From a virus, in the IMG/VR virus record IMGVR_UViG_3300034026_000012, positions 1 to 50,672 of that record: a stretch of 50,672 bases of DNA; one strand, given 5' to 3'. The stretch's first letter is position 1; each line of letters begins with the position of its first letter. The translations under genes and the position numbers were made by a program. Below the pieces are notes generated by a model. It was not told the origin of the DNA, did not search any database, and saw nothing but the letters and a program-made list of their open reading frames with translations. Positions 17,602 to 24,663 of this stretch are shown here, in pieces.

Positions 17602-18882
17602 CTAGAAAATCGTGCTCGACGTGGAGGGGGCGGGCGGCTTGTTACCCGCCGCCGGCTGACCCAGCGTGTCCTCGACCGACGAGCGAATCGTGAGCCCGGC
17701 GGTGTGGCACTGCGGGCACGTCGCGCCGAAGCGCGCGGTCGCCTGCTCCGAGTACATCGTGATGAGCCCTTCGAGCGTCTCGCCCGAAGCGCCGTCTATG
17801 AGCGTCGCCAGCGGCGCGGCGAGCTGGCCTTCGGCGCTGCCGAGCGTCGCGAGCGTCGCGAGGCGCTTGCACTCGGCGCGGCGCCCGTCGAGCAGGACGC
17901 GCCCGGCGGCGGCCTGCGAAACGAGGCCGTCAACGATGGCGAGCACCTGCTCGTCGGGAATGTTGTTGCCCTCGGCCGTGATGCCCAGAGCCGTCTTGCG
18001 TTCGTTGCTAACTATCACTGTCGTTCTCCCTTCCCTCTGTTGCTCTGGGCTCGCGCCCAACCTCTCCCTGTCCCTCCGGCCCATGTCAGCGTCGGCGTCC
18101 GTGACCCCGGCGTCGCCCGCGCCGGCCGGCGCGGGTATCTGCTTGTTCTCTTCCTGTGCGCCCTGGAAGACGAACGAGATTTCCCAGAAGCCCAAAATCG
18201 CCGTCACGACCAGGCGCACGATCTGGCCGCCGACCTCCTCGCCGAGGAGCTGCCAGAAGCGCCCCTCCTCGACGAGGTCGGGGTGCGAGAACTCGAACTC
18301 GAAGAGCACTGTGACGGAGCATGAGTGAACCGCGGGCGGTTCCATCGCCACGCCGCGCACGAGCATCGGGTCTTTCTTCGAGTCGAGCTTGAGCGTGGCG
18401 TTGATGCCGGGGACGCCCTTGCCGGCCTCGTCACCCCCGTCCCACTTGGCGTCTTCGACCACGCCGACCCAGTTGTGAACCGAGTAGTAGTAGTGGTCGG
18501 TGTAGACCGTCTGCCCCTTGAGCATGCCGACGGCCTTCTCCAGGACGCCGGCCGTCGAGAAGTCGAGGCCGTAGCATGGGGCGAGCGTGGCGCTGAGGGC
18601 GCGGTAGTCTTTGCGGTAGTAGTCCTCGGGCTTGGGCAGCAGCTCGTTGACCGTGTCGAAGTCAATGCGGGCGGGCTGTGCGCCGTACTGCGAGGCCAAG
18701 CCGACGCCGAGACTCTCGGTCTGTCTGCCGGGCTCGGCGGCCGCCAGCGCTATCTGCGCGAGAACCTCCTCGCGCATCAGCGCGTCCATCGAGAGGGGGC
18801 CGCCGCCGAAGGGGAGCATCAGCGTGAACTGCGCCTTGCCACCCTGCTTCGTCAGGCTCTTGAAAAGAAATTTATGTTTCAC
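17602..18882 (-). CDS. Putative head maturation protease with scaffold-like C-terminus
   Basis: 426 residues from a GTG at 18882, chosen because AAGGGGTGA lies at good distance upstream; an in-frame ATG at 18963 would add 27 residues. The centre has the pattern TDHYYYSVHNWVGVVE, GINATLKLD, then PPAVHSCSVTVLFEFE. The last motif (a His and a Ser in strands) fits phage prohead proteases of the S78 type. The end is Gln/Ala/Gly-rich with a CPQC pair, as in fused scaffolds. It is the first gene of the capsid block, in the right place for the Mu gpI equivalent. The family call rests on motif pattern and order. Confidence 0.6.
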   Translation of the reverse strand: MKHKFLFKSLTKQGGKAQFTLMLPFGGGPLSMDALMREEVLAQIALAAAEPGRQTESLGVGLASQYGAQPARIDFDTVNELLPKPEDYYRKDYRALSATLAPCYGLDFSTAGVLEKAVGMLKGQTVYTDHYYYSVHNWVGVVEDAKWDGGDEAGKGVPGINATLKLDSKKDPMLVRGVAMEPPAVHSCSVTVLFEFEFSHPDLVEEGRFWQLLGEEVGGQIVRLVVTAILGFWEISFVFQGAQEENKQIPAPAGAGDAGVTDADADMGRRDRERLGASPEQQREGRTTVIVSNERKTALGITAEGNNIPDEQVLAIVDGLVSQAAAGRVLLDGRRAECKRLATLATLGSAEGQLAAPLATLIDGASGETLEGLITMYSEQATARFGATCPQCHTAGLTIRSSVEDTLGQPAAGNKPPAPSTSSTIF

Positions 18883-19402
18883 GTCTCGATCACCCCTTCG
18901 ACCCTGCATCTGCAACGTGGGTGGTATGGCTCGCGCGAACCCACTACGAGCGCGTTTACACATTAGGGCAGCTATGAAAGAAGTGTGAGAGAGGCTTTCG
19001 AGAGCTTTTAGACTTTTTAGATTTTTTAGATTTTTGAGGCTGGCAGTTAGAGAGGGGTTAGAACTATGCGCTTCGCGCGGCGCGTGAGAAAGCCGCGCCA
19101 GTTACGACCGCGCTGGAAAACGCGCGGGATTAGTAGGCGTCGGCCTCCGGCCTCCGCTTCTGTTTGAAATTATTTTCAGACCCTTCCCCTTCACTTCATC
19201 GTCGCACGGGCACTCGCTCGCGCAACGGCTCCGCCGCGCTCCGCTTCGCTCCGCCCCTCCGGGTGCGCTCTCTCCTTAACCCGTGCGCCTCTTTCGTTAC
19301 GGGGTAGACCCTCTGCGCTTCGCGTGCCGGGTGGGGCGCATCCTTTCGGGGCTGGCCGATGTCGGGCGAGTCTCGCGCGGGTAAAGATTCCTTTACATCT
19401 AT
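18883..19402 (-). promoter_or_regulatory. Intergenic region before the head protease
   Basis: About 500 bases without a convincing gene. It holds four T-tracts at 19006-19035 (A-tracts on the minus strand, spaced about 8-9 bases), an imperfect palindrome near 19161-19182 (GTTTGAAA/TTTTCAGAC) and, at its right edge, one copy of the 16-bp palindrome (19381-19396). A leftward promoter for the capsid genes may lie here, but I cannot see good -35/-10 boxes. Confidence 0.4.
19381..19396. promoter_or_regulatory. Palindrome GTAAAGATTCCTTTAC (copy 1)
   Basis: 16 bp with 6-bp arms GTAAAG/CTTTAC. It differs by one base from the two other copies (24047 and 37552). It sits between the HNH gene and the long gap before the head protease. 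Probable operator shared with the TPR-regulator promoter. Confidence 0.55.
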
Positions 19403-20338
19403 CTAGGCCGCCGCCGTGAAGTCTGAGAGCGAGAGCGCGTCCGGCATCTTCGAGCCTTTCTTGAGGTTGCACCGCTGGCAAAGCAGTTGAAGGTTTTCGG
19501 GGTAGTTTGTGCCGCCTTTGGAAATTGGGTGTATGTGGTCTATGTGGCAGCCGCCGCTTATATCGGCCGAGCAGTAGTTACACCTTGCCGCCTGCTTCGC
19601 ATAAAGTGACCGTACAACGTCAGCGGTAATAGTGCCGGGCGCACCTTTTAACTTGGCGTTTCGTGATTTGGCTTTTGCTAGATACTTCTCTTTATGCTTC
19701 GGGTAGTTACGCTGCCACTTGGCTTTCTCAAGCTCCCGAACGTGTTCGGGGTTTCTCTCTCTATAAGCCTTTTGGGCTGCGCGCGTGCAGAACTTACATG
19801 AGGCCGTAAGTCCATCCCAACGGGCGCGGGAGACAGTGAAGTCAGCGAGAGGCTTAAACTGCTTGCAGCGGGTGCATTTCTTCTCAGTCCGCGTCGCAAG
19901 CAGTTCCGCGTACCTTTTAGCGCGCAGGCAGCCGCAGCTTTGAATCCTCCCCCTTTTGAGGTGCTGAGAGAAGACCTCTTTAACGTTCCCGCACTCACAC
20001 CGGCACGACCAATAGACATCAACGCCGGGGTTGTGGCTGCGGCCGTTCGGATTCCTGGGGACTTTCTTGGCGACGCCGAGCGCGGTTAGAAGGCCGAACG
20101 TCTGCCCCGTCAAATCATGGTGTAAGACCTTGCCACGGCTATTTTCAGCGAGCGTGCGCTTGATGAGGCAGCCGCAACTTCTAACGCCGCCATTTCTCAG
20201 GCGGTAGGTCGGCGCAGAGGTTGAATTTCCACAGTCACACGCACAAAGCCAGAAATTAGCTTGGGGGGTGCGCCGGTCTATGCGGAGAGCAACCAGCATC
20301 CCGAATCTTTGCCCTGTGATGTCGAGGCTTCGCGGCAT
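19403..20338 (-). CDS. HNH endonuclease with zinc-ribbon repeats
   Basis: About 311 residues from the ATG at 20338. Two N-terminal repeats each read GQxFGxL followed by C-x-CGN and SCGCL (from about residues 5-50 and 75-130); this tandem module precedes nuclease domains in many phage homing-type HNH proteins. Next is a CTRCKQFKPLADF zinc pair, then a helical linker, and finally the HNH core CNYC ... HIDHIHPISKGGTNYPENLQLLC ... C (about residues 255-300). It is the outermost gene of the accessory block beside the head protease. No Shine-Dalgarno is obvious at this ATG. Such genes are often mobile. Confidence 0.8.
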   Translation of the reverse strand: MPRSLDITGQRFGMLVALRIDRRTPQANFWLCACDCGNSTSAPTYRLRNGGVRSCGCLIKRTLAENSRGKVLHHDLTGQTFGLLTALGVAKKVPRNPNGRSHNPGVDVYWSCRCECGNVKEVFSQHLKRGRIQSCGCLRAKRYAELLATRTEKKCTRCKQFKPLADFTVSRARWDGLTASCKFCTRAAQKAYRERNPEHVRELEKAKWQRNYPKHKEKYLAKAKSRNAKLKGAPGTITADVVRSLYAKQAARCNYCSADISGGCHIDHIHPISKGGTNYPENLQLLCQRCNLKKGSKMPDALSLSDFTAAA

Positions 20339-20394
20339 GATTACAGTTGAAAGGTGTGCGGGGCGCGTCAGCGGGAACGCGCCCCGGCTTTTGC

Positions 20395-20661
20395 CTACTC
20401 GTTCGCGGCGATGAGCGCCGCGTGTTCGTCCCAATCAAGCCCGCCGACTAAAGGCTGCTCGCCCTTCGCCAGCTTTAGCTCGTCCACGTCGCCCAACGCC
20501 GCGCACAGAAGCCGCGCGGCGTCCTCATACTTCAAGAGGCCGTATGAGCCGTCTTCGAGGATAGCGAGCGCGACGTGTATGCGGACGTTGAGGCGTGAGA
20601 GCGCGTCAGACCTGAAAGGCGAGACGTTCGGCCGCTCGTCTCTGTTCTCTGTCGAGTCCAC
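20395..20661 (-). CDS. Hypothetical protein, accessory block
   Basis: 88 residues, GTG start overlapping the previous stop by one base. Mainly helical, with an acidic end. No recognised domain. Co-transcribed with the five neighbours that point left. Confidence 0.5.
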   Translation of the reverse strand: MDSTENRDERPNVSPFRSDALSRLNVRIHVALAILEDGSYGLLKYEDAARLLCAALGDVDELKLAKGEQPLVGGLDWDEHAALIAANE

Positions 20662-20969
20662 TACTCGCGCCCCCCTTTCGCGGCAAGCTTGCCGATGTCG
20701 AGCCGCCGCCCCTGTTCGCAGAAGCGGTCAACCGCCTCGCCGTGCGTGTTCGTGTTACCGAACGCGCCGAGCGCGACGAAGTAAACGGCATCTTGAGCCG
20801 TGGCGCACGACTGTCTAGCCGCGACGCCCGCCACAAGCCGAATCAGCGCGAGCGCGGTTTCGTCGGCCGAGTAGACGGGTTGGGTGTCGGCCGAGTAGAC
20901 GATGATTGAGGCGAGCAGGCGGATTTCTTCATCCGTCAGGGGTTTGGGTTCGGTTCTGCCTTTCACCAC
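20661..20969 (-). CDS. Hypothetical protein, accessory block
   Basis: 102 residues, overlapping the genes on both sides. Alternate GTG starts at 20969 and 20966. Contains a helical region rich in Ala and a repeated YSADT/YSADE. No recognised domain. Confidence 0.5.
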   Translation of the reverse strand: MVKGRTEPKPLTDEEIRLLASIIVYSADTQPVYSADETALALIRLVAGVAARQSCATAQDAVYFVALGAFGNTNTHGEAVDRFCEQGRRLDIGKLAAKGGRE

Positions 20970-21271
20970 GCACCCCCTTCCCTTAGCGTCGAGTGATAGA
21001 CCCCGAGGACTTCAACCTCCGCAGCCAGATAGCGCCTCACGGGGCATTCAGGGTGCGCGCCTCTCAACACCACCTCACGGAACGCGGCAACAACGAAACC
21101 CCCGTCCGGCGTCATAACGAATACGAGGTCGCCGTCCTGATACCTCTTAGACCGGCGAAACATGAGACGGGAGTGCGCGGGAATGCCGATGTCAACGAGG
21201 GAGTCATCAGACATTCGCACGGTAAACGTCCGGCCGAGTGCGCGCCGCCCCTTCGGTGAATCTTTGCTCAT
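20963..21271 (-). CDS. Stand-alone S24/LexA-like domain protein
   Basis: 102 residues. The pattern FTVRMSDDSLVDIGIPA, then DGDLVFVMTPDGGFVV, then VVLRGAHPECP and LGVYH matches the S24 (LexA/UmuD/CI C-terminal) fold: the Ser of DDS, an IPAxS loop, a DGD strand, and a final LGV strand. There is no helix-turn-helix domain. Where S24 proteases carry a catalytic Lys (xVKR), this protein reads VVAAF, so it probably cannot self-cleave. It could act as a partner of a repressor or as a decoy. ATG start; overlaps the 102-residue gene downstream. Confidence 0.6.
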   Translation of the reverse strand: MSKDSPKGRRALGRTFTVRMSDDSLVDIGIPAHSRLMFRRSKRYQDGDLVFVMTPDGGFVVAAFREVVLRGAHPECPVRRYLAAEVEVLGVYHSTLREGGAW

Positions 21272-21489
21272 CGCGCGCCGCCCCCTTCCCGCTGTCTGCG
21301 CGTGACGTTAATGTGAAGCTCCAAAACGTCAATCTCGCCCATGCGCGGCAAGACGCCCCGGCGGAATAACCGGGGCAGCATCCTTTTAAGCTCATCCTCG
21401 GGGAGAGGTAGCGTGAGCCGGACGACGTGTGTGCTGTGCTGAAACGGAGATGCCCCCGCGCTCGCGGGGGTGGTAGGATTGTTCTGCAT
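21268..21489 (-). CDS. Hypothetical protein, accessory block
   Basis: 73 residues from the ATG at 21489, which has AAGGGAAAGG upstream; a longer reading from 21552 lacks this. Body is a small alpha/beta protein (VVRLTLPLPEDELKRML, DVLELHINVTR). Overlaps the S24-like gene start by four bases. Unknown. Confidence 0.5.
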   Translation of the reverse strand: MQNNPTTPASAGASPFQHSTHVVRLTLPLPEDELKRMLPRLFRRGVLPRMGEIDVLELHINVTRRQREGGGAR

Positions 21490-21570
21490 TGACCTTTCCC
21501 TTCTAAGGTGGGTTGATGCCGAAGGCGGGCGGGGCGTCCCTTCTAAAGTCACCCCGCCCGCCCGTTGTGT

Positions 21571-21744
21571 TTAGCTCCACCAATCGGCCATGCGCGCGTT
21601 TAGCGCCTGCCGCTGCGCCGTCGTCATCAGGTCAACGTCCTCAACTTCGTCCGTGTCAAGAAACTCGGGGTCAAGGGCGTCGGCCATGCTGAAATCCTGC
21701 CCGATGTTGCTCCTGTATTCGGCGGCGGCGTCGGCGGTTGTCAT
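21571..21744 (-). CDS. Small acidic protein, first gene of accessory block
   Basis: 57 residues, starting MTTADAAAEY, acidic with Trp-Trp near the end. It has a strong Shine-Dalgarno (GAAGGAG) eight bases before the ATG and a good promoter (see 21785-21813) just upstream, so it is probably real although short. Unknown function. Confidence 0.6.
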   Translation of the reverse strand: MTTADAAAEYRSNIGQDFSMADALDPEFLDTDEVEDVDLMTTAQRQALNARMADWWS

Positions 21745-21784
21745 CTATCTTTTCTCCTTCGTTTGGTGTGCCCCAACGAAGGAA

Positions 21785-21813
21785 ATTCTACTACCCCTAG
21801 CAGAATTAGTCAA
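21785..21813 (-). promoter_or_regulatory. Leftward sigma70-type promoter
   Basis: Minus strand TTGACT (21813-21808), 17-base spacer, TAGAAT (21790-21785). Drives the small leftward genes from 21744. Its -35 box lies inside the loop of the palindrome 21799-21825, so binding there should repress it. Confidence 0.65.
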
Positions 21814-21835
21814 GATAATTCTGCTACCCCTAGCA
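21791..21835. promoter_or_regulatory. Composite operator between divergent accessory genes
   Basis: A perfect inverted repeat AGCAGAATTA/TAATTCTGCT (7-base spacer, 21799-21825) nested in two direct copies of CTACCCCTAGCA (21791-21802 and 21824-21835; 33 bases apart). It lies between the leftward gene at 21744 and the rightward gene at 21881. Confidence 0.65.
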
Positions 21836-21880
21836 TGTTTTTCTTGTCTTTTTTTTCGGGGTGTGGCAACATCTCCCGCC

Positions 21881-22117
21881 ATGAGCGATGAATTGACCAT
21901 CACGCAGGCAACGGAGCAGCTTCAAGCCAGAGGGATTAAGGCGTCGCGGCGAACAGTGGCGTCATGGGTTGAGCAGGATTTATTCAAAACAAAGCGATGG
22001 ATTAACGCGCCGACGGGGGGCTTTTGGGTAGTCTCCGCGCGCGAGGTCGCCACGTTTGAGAAGCCGACAGTGGGTAGACCTTCAACGAAGGCGAGCAAGA
22101 AAGGCGGTAAGAAGTGA
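21881..22117 (+). CDS. Excisionase/MerR-like small DNA-binding protein
   Basis: 78 residues, first of a rightward block. It reads SDELTITQATEQLQARG, then SRRTVASWVEQDLF, then GFWVVSAREVATFEKP: the layout of helix-turn-helix domains of the excisionase/MerR class, with a following wing. The end KASKKGGKK is encoded by a 27-base sequence that recurs at 22904. Stop overlaps the next start (GTGA). It could bind the operator just upstream and control both directions. Confidence 0.65.
   Translation: MSDELTITQATEQLQARGIKASRRTVASWVEQDLFKTKRWINAPTGGFWVVSAREVATFEKPTVGRPSTKASKKGGKK
22087..22113 (+). repeat. 27-bp repeat, copy 1
   Basis: Identical to 22904-22930. Copy 1 codes for the end KASKKGGKK, and its AAGGCGG is the ribosome site of the next gene; copy 2 is read as GEQERR in another frame. 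A partial third copy (about 22627-22645) precedes the GTG at 22646. Confidence 0.75.
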
Positions 22118-22653
22118 TAAGTAAATCCTCAAAGAAGAGAGCGCCTAAACTTCGTATCGCTACACTTGTTCAAGCCGAAAATTCCAGAGTTTCCATTGCC
22201 ACGCTGGTTAATAAGAGACCGGTTCGCAACTCAAACACACCTGTCGGTCACAGAAGAATACCCTGCCTGCCTAACCCTTTCCCGACGGATATTCAAAGCC
22301 TCATTGAAACTGCCATTCTCGTTAGTGGTCTAGCGCCCTTTGCTTTTAAGGTCATCGCCTTATGGGTCGAAGACCGGAAGGCGCGTAAGGTGCGAGTCGT
22401 AATCGGTGAGCATGAAATCAGGATTGAAACGGAAGGTCAGCCAAGCTGGAAGGAGATTGAGCGTATATGCAAGGAGGCGAGAAAGCTGGCGAAGGGAAAA
22501 GACGCGAACGACCTGAAAGTCATCTTGCCGCGTGGCGTTGACCCTTCGATTCCTGTCGAGATGTTGAGAGAGGTCAGTCGAAAGAAGGATACACCGAAGG
22601 CTAAGGCCGAAGCTTCAACTAAGGTGGGTAAGAAAGGCGGGAAGGGTGCCTAA
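22114..22653 (+). CDS. Membrane-linked protein, EACC1-like (tentative)
   Basis: 179 residues, GTG start. A hydrophobic helix (IETAILVSGLAPFAFKVIALWV) near residues 63-84 is followed by DRKARKVRVVIGEHEIRIE and a helix. This order, a membrane helix then a short beta hairpin of the RVVIGEHEIRI type, resembles the effector-associated constant component EACC1 of bacterial conflict systems; I cannot confirm it. Lys-rich ends. The stop of this gene overlaps the next start. Lower GC than the phage core. Confidence 0.4.
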   Translation: MISKSSKKRAPKLRIATLVQAENSRVSIATLVNKRPVRNSNTPVGHRRIPCLPNPFPTDIQSLIETAILVSGLAPFAFKVIALWVEDRKARKVRVVIGEHEIRIETEGQPSWKEIERICKEARKLAKGKDANDLKVILPRGVDPSIPVEMLREVSRKKDTPKAKAEASTKVGKKGGKGA

Positions 22654-22927
22654 CCCAACGCCCGATAGCGTAGAACTGGCGAGGTCAATCCTCGACGCGG
22701 ACGAAAACCCGCTCGTTAATTATCTGGCGCTAACCATTGGCCAAGTGATGAGGCTTAACTATGAAGGACTCGCGGAAATCTTCGATGACCGCCGCGGAGA
22801 GTTTGAGGCGTGCGGGGCTGGGGACTTATTAGCTAAGATTCAGTCCGATGTTGACGGCCTCTTTTCGGGATTCATTAACGTGGAAAAAGAACAGGCGGGT
22901 GATGAAGGCGAGCAAGAAAGGCGGTAA
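22646..22927 (+). CDS. Hypothetical protein, rightward accessory block
   Basis: 93 residues, GTG start inside the end of the previous gene; the Shine-Dalgarno is the AAAGGCGGG of the previous gene's Lys-Gly-rich tail. Helical, acidic end encoded by a copy of the 27-base repeat read in another frame. No recognised domain. Confidence 0.5.
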   Translation: MPNPTPDSVELARSILDADENPLVNYLALTIGQVMRLNYEGLAEIFDDRRGEFEACGAGDLLAKIQSDVDGLFSGFINVEKEQAGDEGEQERR

Positions 22928-22930
22928 GAA
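22904..22930 (+). repeat. 27-bp repeat, copy 2
   Basis: Identical to 22087-22113 but read in a different frame. Directly followed by the ATG of the 143-residue gene. Confidence 0.75.
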
Positions 22931-23362
22931 ATGACCACGAGTAGAGAATGGCTGGCCGCCCTGTCAGAAAAAGTGCGGCTGAAGAATGAACGGGTGCGGC
23001 GGCTAGAGGGCAACGGGGAGAAGGCCGTTGACGAGTTGAGGGCTGCGGTCGAAAAGGATGTCGAATATATCAACCGGGAGGTCTACTTACACGAAGACCC
23101 GCTACAGGTTCACGCCGACTCGGCATTCGGCTTTCGCGTCACCAACACCAATACTCAAGAAATGTCGCTCGTAGAATTAAGGCCGAAGGATGAGACGCTG
23201 TACGTGGACACACCCCGCAGGCGGCCTCTGATACTTTTCGCGGATTCGGGCGGCTCCGGTGACGTGCTTTTCTCGACAGACAGCGAGCGCCGGGTTAGCG
23301 CGGAGGAACTTTCTCGGTTGATTCTAGAGCCGCTGGTTAAATCGGAGTACGGCTTAGATTGA
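22931..23362 (+). CDS. Hypothetical protein, rightward accessory block
   Basis: 143 residues, ATG right after the repeat that supplies its AAAGGCGG ribosome site. A helical start (RLKNERVRRLEGNGEK region) and a beta-rich end (FGFRVTNTNTQ, LFSTDSERRVSAEE). No recognised domain. Confidence 0.5.
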   Translation: MTTSREWLAALSEKVRLKNERVRRLEGNGEKAVDELRAAVEKDVEYINREVYLHEDPLQVHADSAFGFRVTNTNTQEMSLVELRPKDETLYVDTPRRRPLILFADSGGSGDVLFSTDSERRVSAEELSRLILEPLVKSEYGLD

Positions 23363-23375
23363 AAGGTGGGAATAG

Positions 23376-23945
23376 ATGAGTGACGACAGGGTGATAATGA
23401 ACTTGGCGCGGACTCTTTTCCTATCGCTTTTGTGTCTGGTCGTCTCTGCCACCGCAAGGCCGCGAGCGCCACAGAGCGGCGACGTTTTCAGTGACGAGGC
23501 GCTTGCTAAAGAATCGAAGACGTTAAGTCAACTCAAACGGCCTGCGAGGCTGAAGCTCAAACGTGCTCTTGACCTTCTTCAAGAGGCGCACACAACCGCG
23601 TCCGTTTCATCTGATTTCGAGCAGGTGGCGGCAATCTCGCGGCGTGCGGACGACGCCGTTGACCTTGCCGCTGAGGTGATTCCTGACGGCGTGTTGAAGG
23701 GCACGCTTATATCCTGCAAAAAAGCTTTGGGGCATTCCTTCATTTTGCGCTTAGTGCAAAAGGGCGCTTTAAACCCGTCAGAACCTCCGACCTCTGAAGC
23801 TATGGAAGATATAACGCGCAGGTATCAACTGGCGGGCGTGCCGGAATACGAACGACCGGCAAAGGTTTTGGATTTCGCTAAAGCACACTTACTTATCGCT
23901 AGTAAGATTTGTTCTGGGGCTGGCATAATCCGCTCGGGGCGGTGA
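23376..23945 (+). CDS. Exported protein, last gene of rightward accessory block
   Basis: 189 residues. A signal peptide is clear near residues 8-27 (NLARTLFLSLLCLVVSATA). The mature part is helical with no membrane segment, possibly a periplasmic protein. No family recognised. It ends about 100 bases before a palindrome copy and about 140 before a terminator. A moron-type exclusion or surface function is possible but not shown. Confidence 0.55.
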   Translation: MSDDRVIMNLARTLFLSLLCLVVSATARPRAPQSGDVFSDEALAKESKTLSQLKRPARLKLKRALDLLQEAHTTASVSSDFEQVAAISRRADDAVDLAAEVIPDGVLKGTLISCKKALGHSFILRLVQKGALNPSEPPTSEAMEDITRRYQLAGVPEYERPAKVLDFAKAHLLIASKICSGAGIIRSGR

Positions 23946-24046
23946 CGCCTTCGGGCGTGTGGGAGGCAGCCAGAGCAGAGCTTGAGCACCCGACCCCTCC
24001 CGCTGCCGCGCGAGCGGACACCGCCGCTCAAACTTGCCCCAATGAT

Positions 24047-24062
24047 GTAAAGAAATCTTTAC
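24047..24062. promoter_or_regulatory. Palindrome GTAAAGAAATCTTTAC (copy 2)
   Basis: Perfect palindrome arms GTAAAG/CTTTAC with centre AAAT. The reverse strand reads GTAAAGATTTCTTTAC, exactly the copy at 37552. It lies at the end of the rightward accessory block, before the terminator. Confidence 0.6.
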
Positions 24063-24086
24063 TCAGAAATCGCCCCCAGTTGCCCC

Positions 24087-24122
24087 CGCCCCTCGGAAAG
24101 TGCAAACGGGGCGTTTTTCTTT
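24087..24122 (+). terminator. Rho-independent terminator of the rightward accessory block
   Basis: 6-base GC stem CGCCCC/GGGGCG around a 15-base loop, followed by TTTTTCTTT. It ends the transcript of the genes 21881-23945, where they meet the leftward gene at 24185. Confidence 0.7.
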
Positions 24123-24170
24123 CCTGACCCGCCTCTGGGACGCTCTGGGACGGCCTAGCCGGCTTATTAG
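24107..24170. repeat. 64-bp direct repeat, left copy
   Basis: Matches 31921-31984 at 56 of 64 bases. It directly follows, on the minus strand, the stop of the 132-residue gene. The pair brackets the block from portal to second tape measure. It includes CTGGGACGCTCTGGGAC. Confidence 0.7.
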
Positions 24171-24184
24171 AGCCGCCCCGCCGC

Positions 24185-24654
24185 CTAGTGTTCGGCGTCC
24201 TCGCCCGTCACATGATGCTTGTACCACGCCCACGCCTCATCATCCGACAGGCCGAAGGGCATCGCATCCCCCTCGAAACGCTCGCGGAGCGCCGCCGTAA
24301 ACTGCCCGAGCTTTAAGCGGAGTATGTCGAGCATTTGGGCGTGCAGGTCGGAGACTGAATCAATGATTTCAGTCCAACTCGAAACGACGGGGAAGATGTC
24401 GCGCCCTATCTTCGCCGTGTCTATCGCGGGGAAGGACTCAAGCGCGGAGATGAAAGGCAGGATGCCGTCATTGATGAGGGCCGCGAGCGCGAAGTCAATG
24501 GCCTTGTCGCACTCAGACTCGGCCGCGCCGTGCTCCCTCGCGTGCGGAAGGCAAAGCGGGCGTGGACGCATTGGATAGTCCAAACGTCATCACAGCCCGC
24601 CGCCCCACACTTAGCCGAGAGTGAACGCAAAAGCCTTGCTCTAGGGTCTTCCAT
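24185..24654 (-). pseudogene. Small gene after TMP2, apparently frameshifted
   Basis: An ATG at 24654, ten bases after the second tape measure stop, opens a frame with protein-like content (KCGAAGCDDVWTIQCVHARFAF) that becomes shadow after about 24545. From there a frame shifted by -1 runs to 24185 (REHGAAESECDKAIDFALAALI, then DEAWAWYKHHVTGED). The joined product would be about 156 residues. I see no slippery heptamer at the join, so an indel or sequencing error is likelier than programmed shifting. Alternatively the real gene starts at the TTG 24583 or ATG 24571, which would give 128-132 residues. Confidence 0.5.
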
Positions 24655-24663
24655 GAGGCCGGA

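Noticed and set aside
19006-19035. Phased A-tract bend
   Set aside because: Tracts are spaced about 8-9 bases, not 10-11, so a strong bend is doubtful. Kept only as a note in the gap entry.
19191-19481. 96-codon open frame on the minus strand
   Set aside because: Overlaps the end of the HNH gene in another frame; Arg/Ala-rich with no ribosome site.
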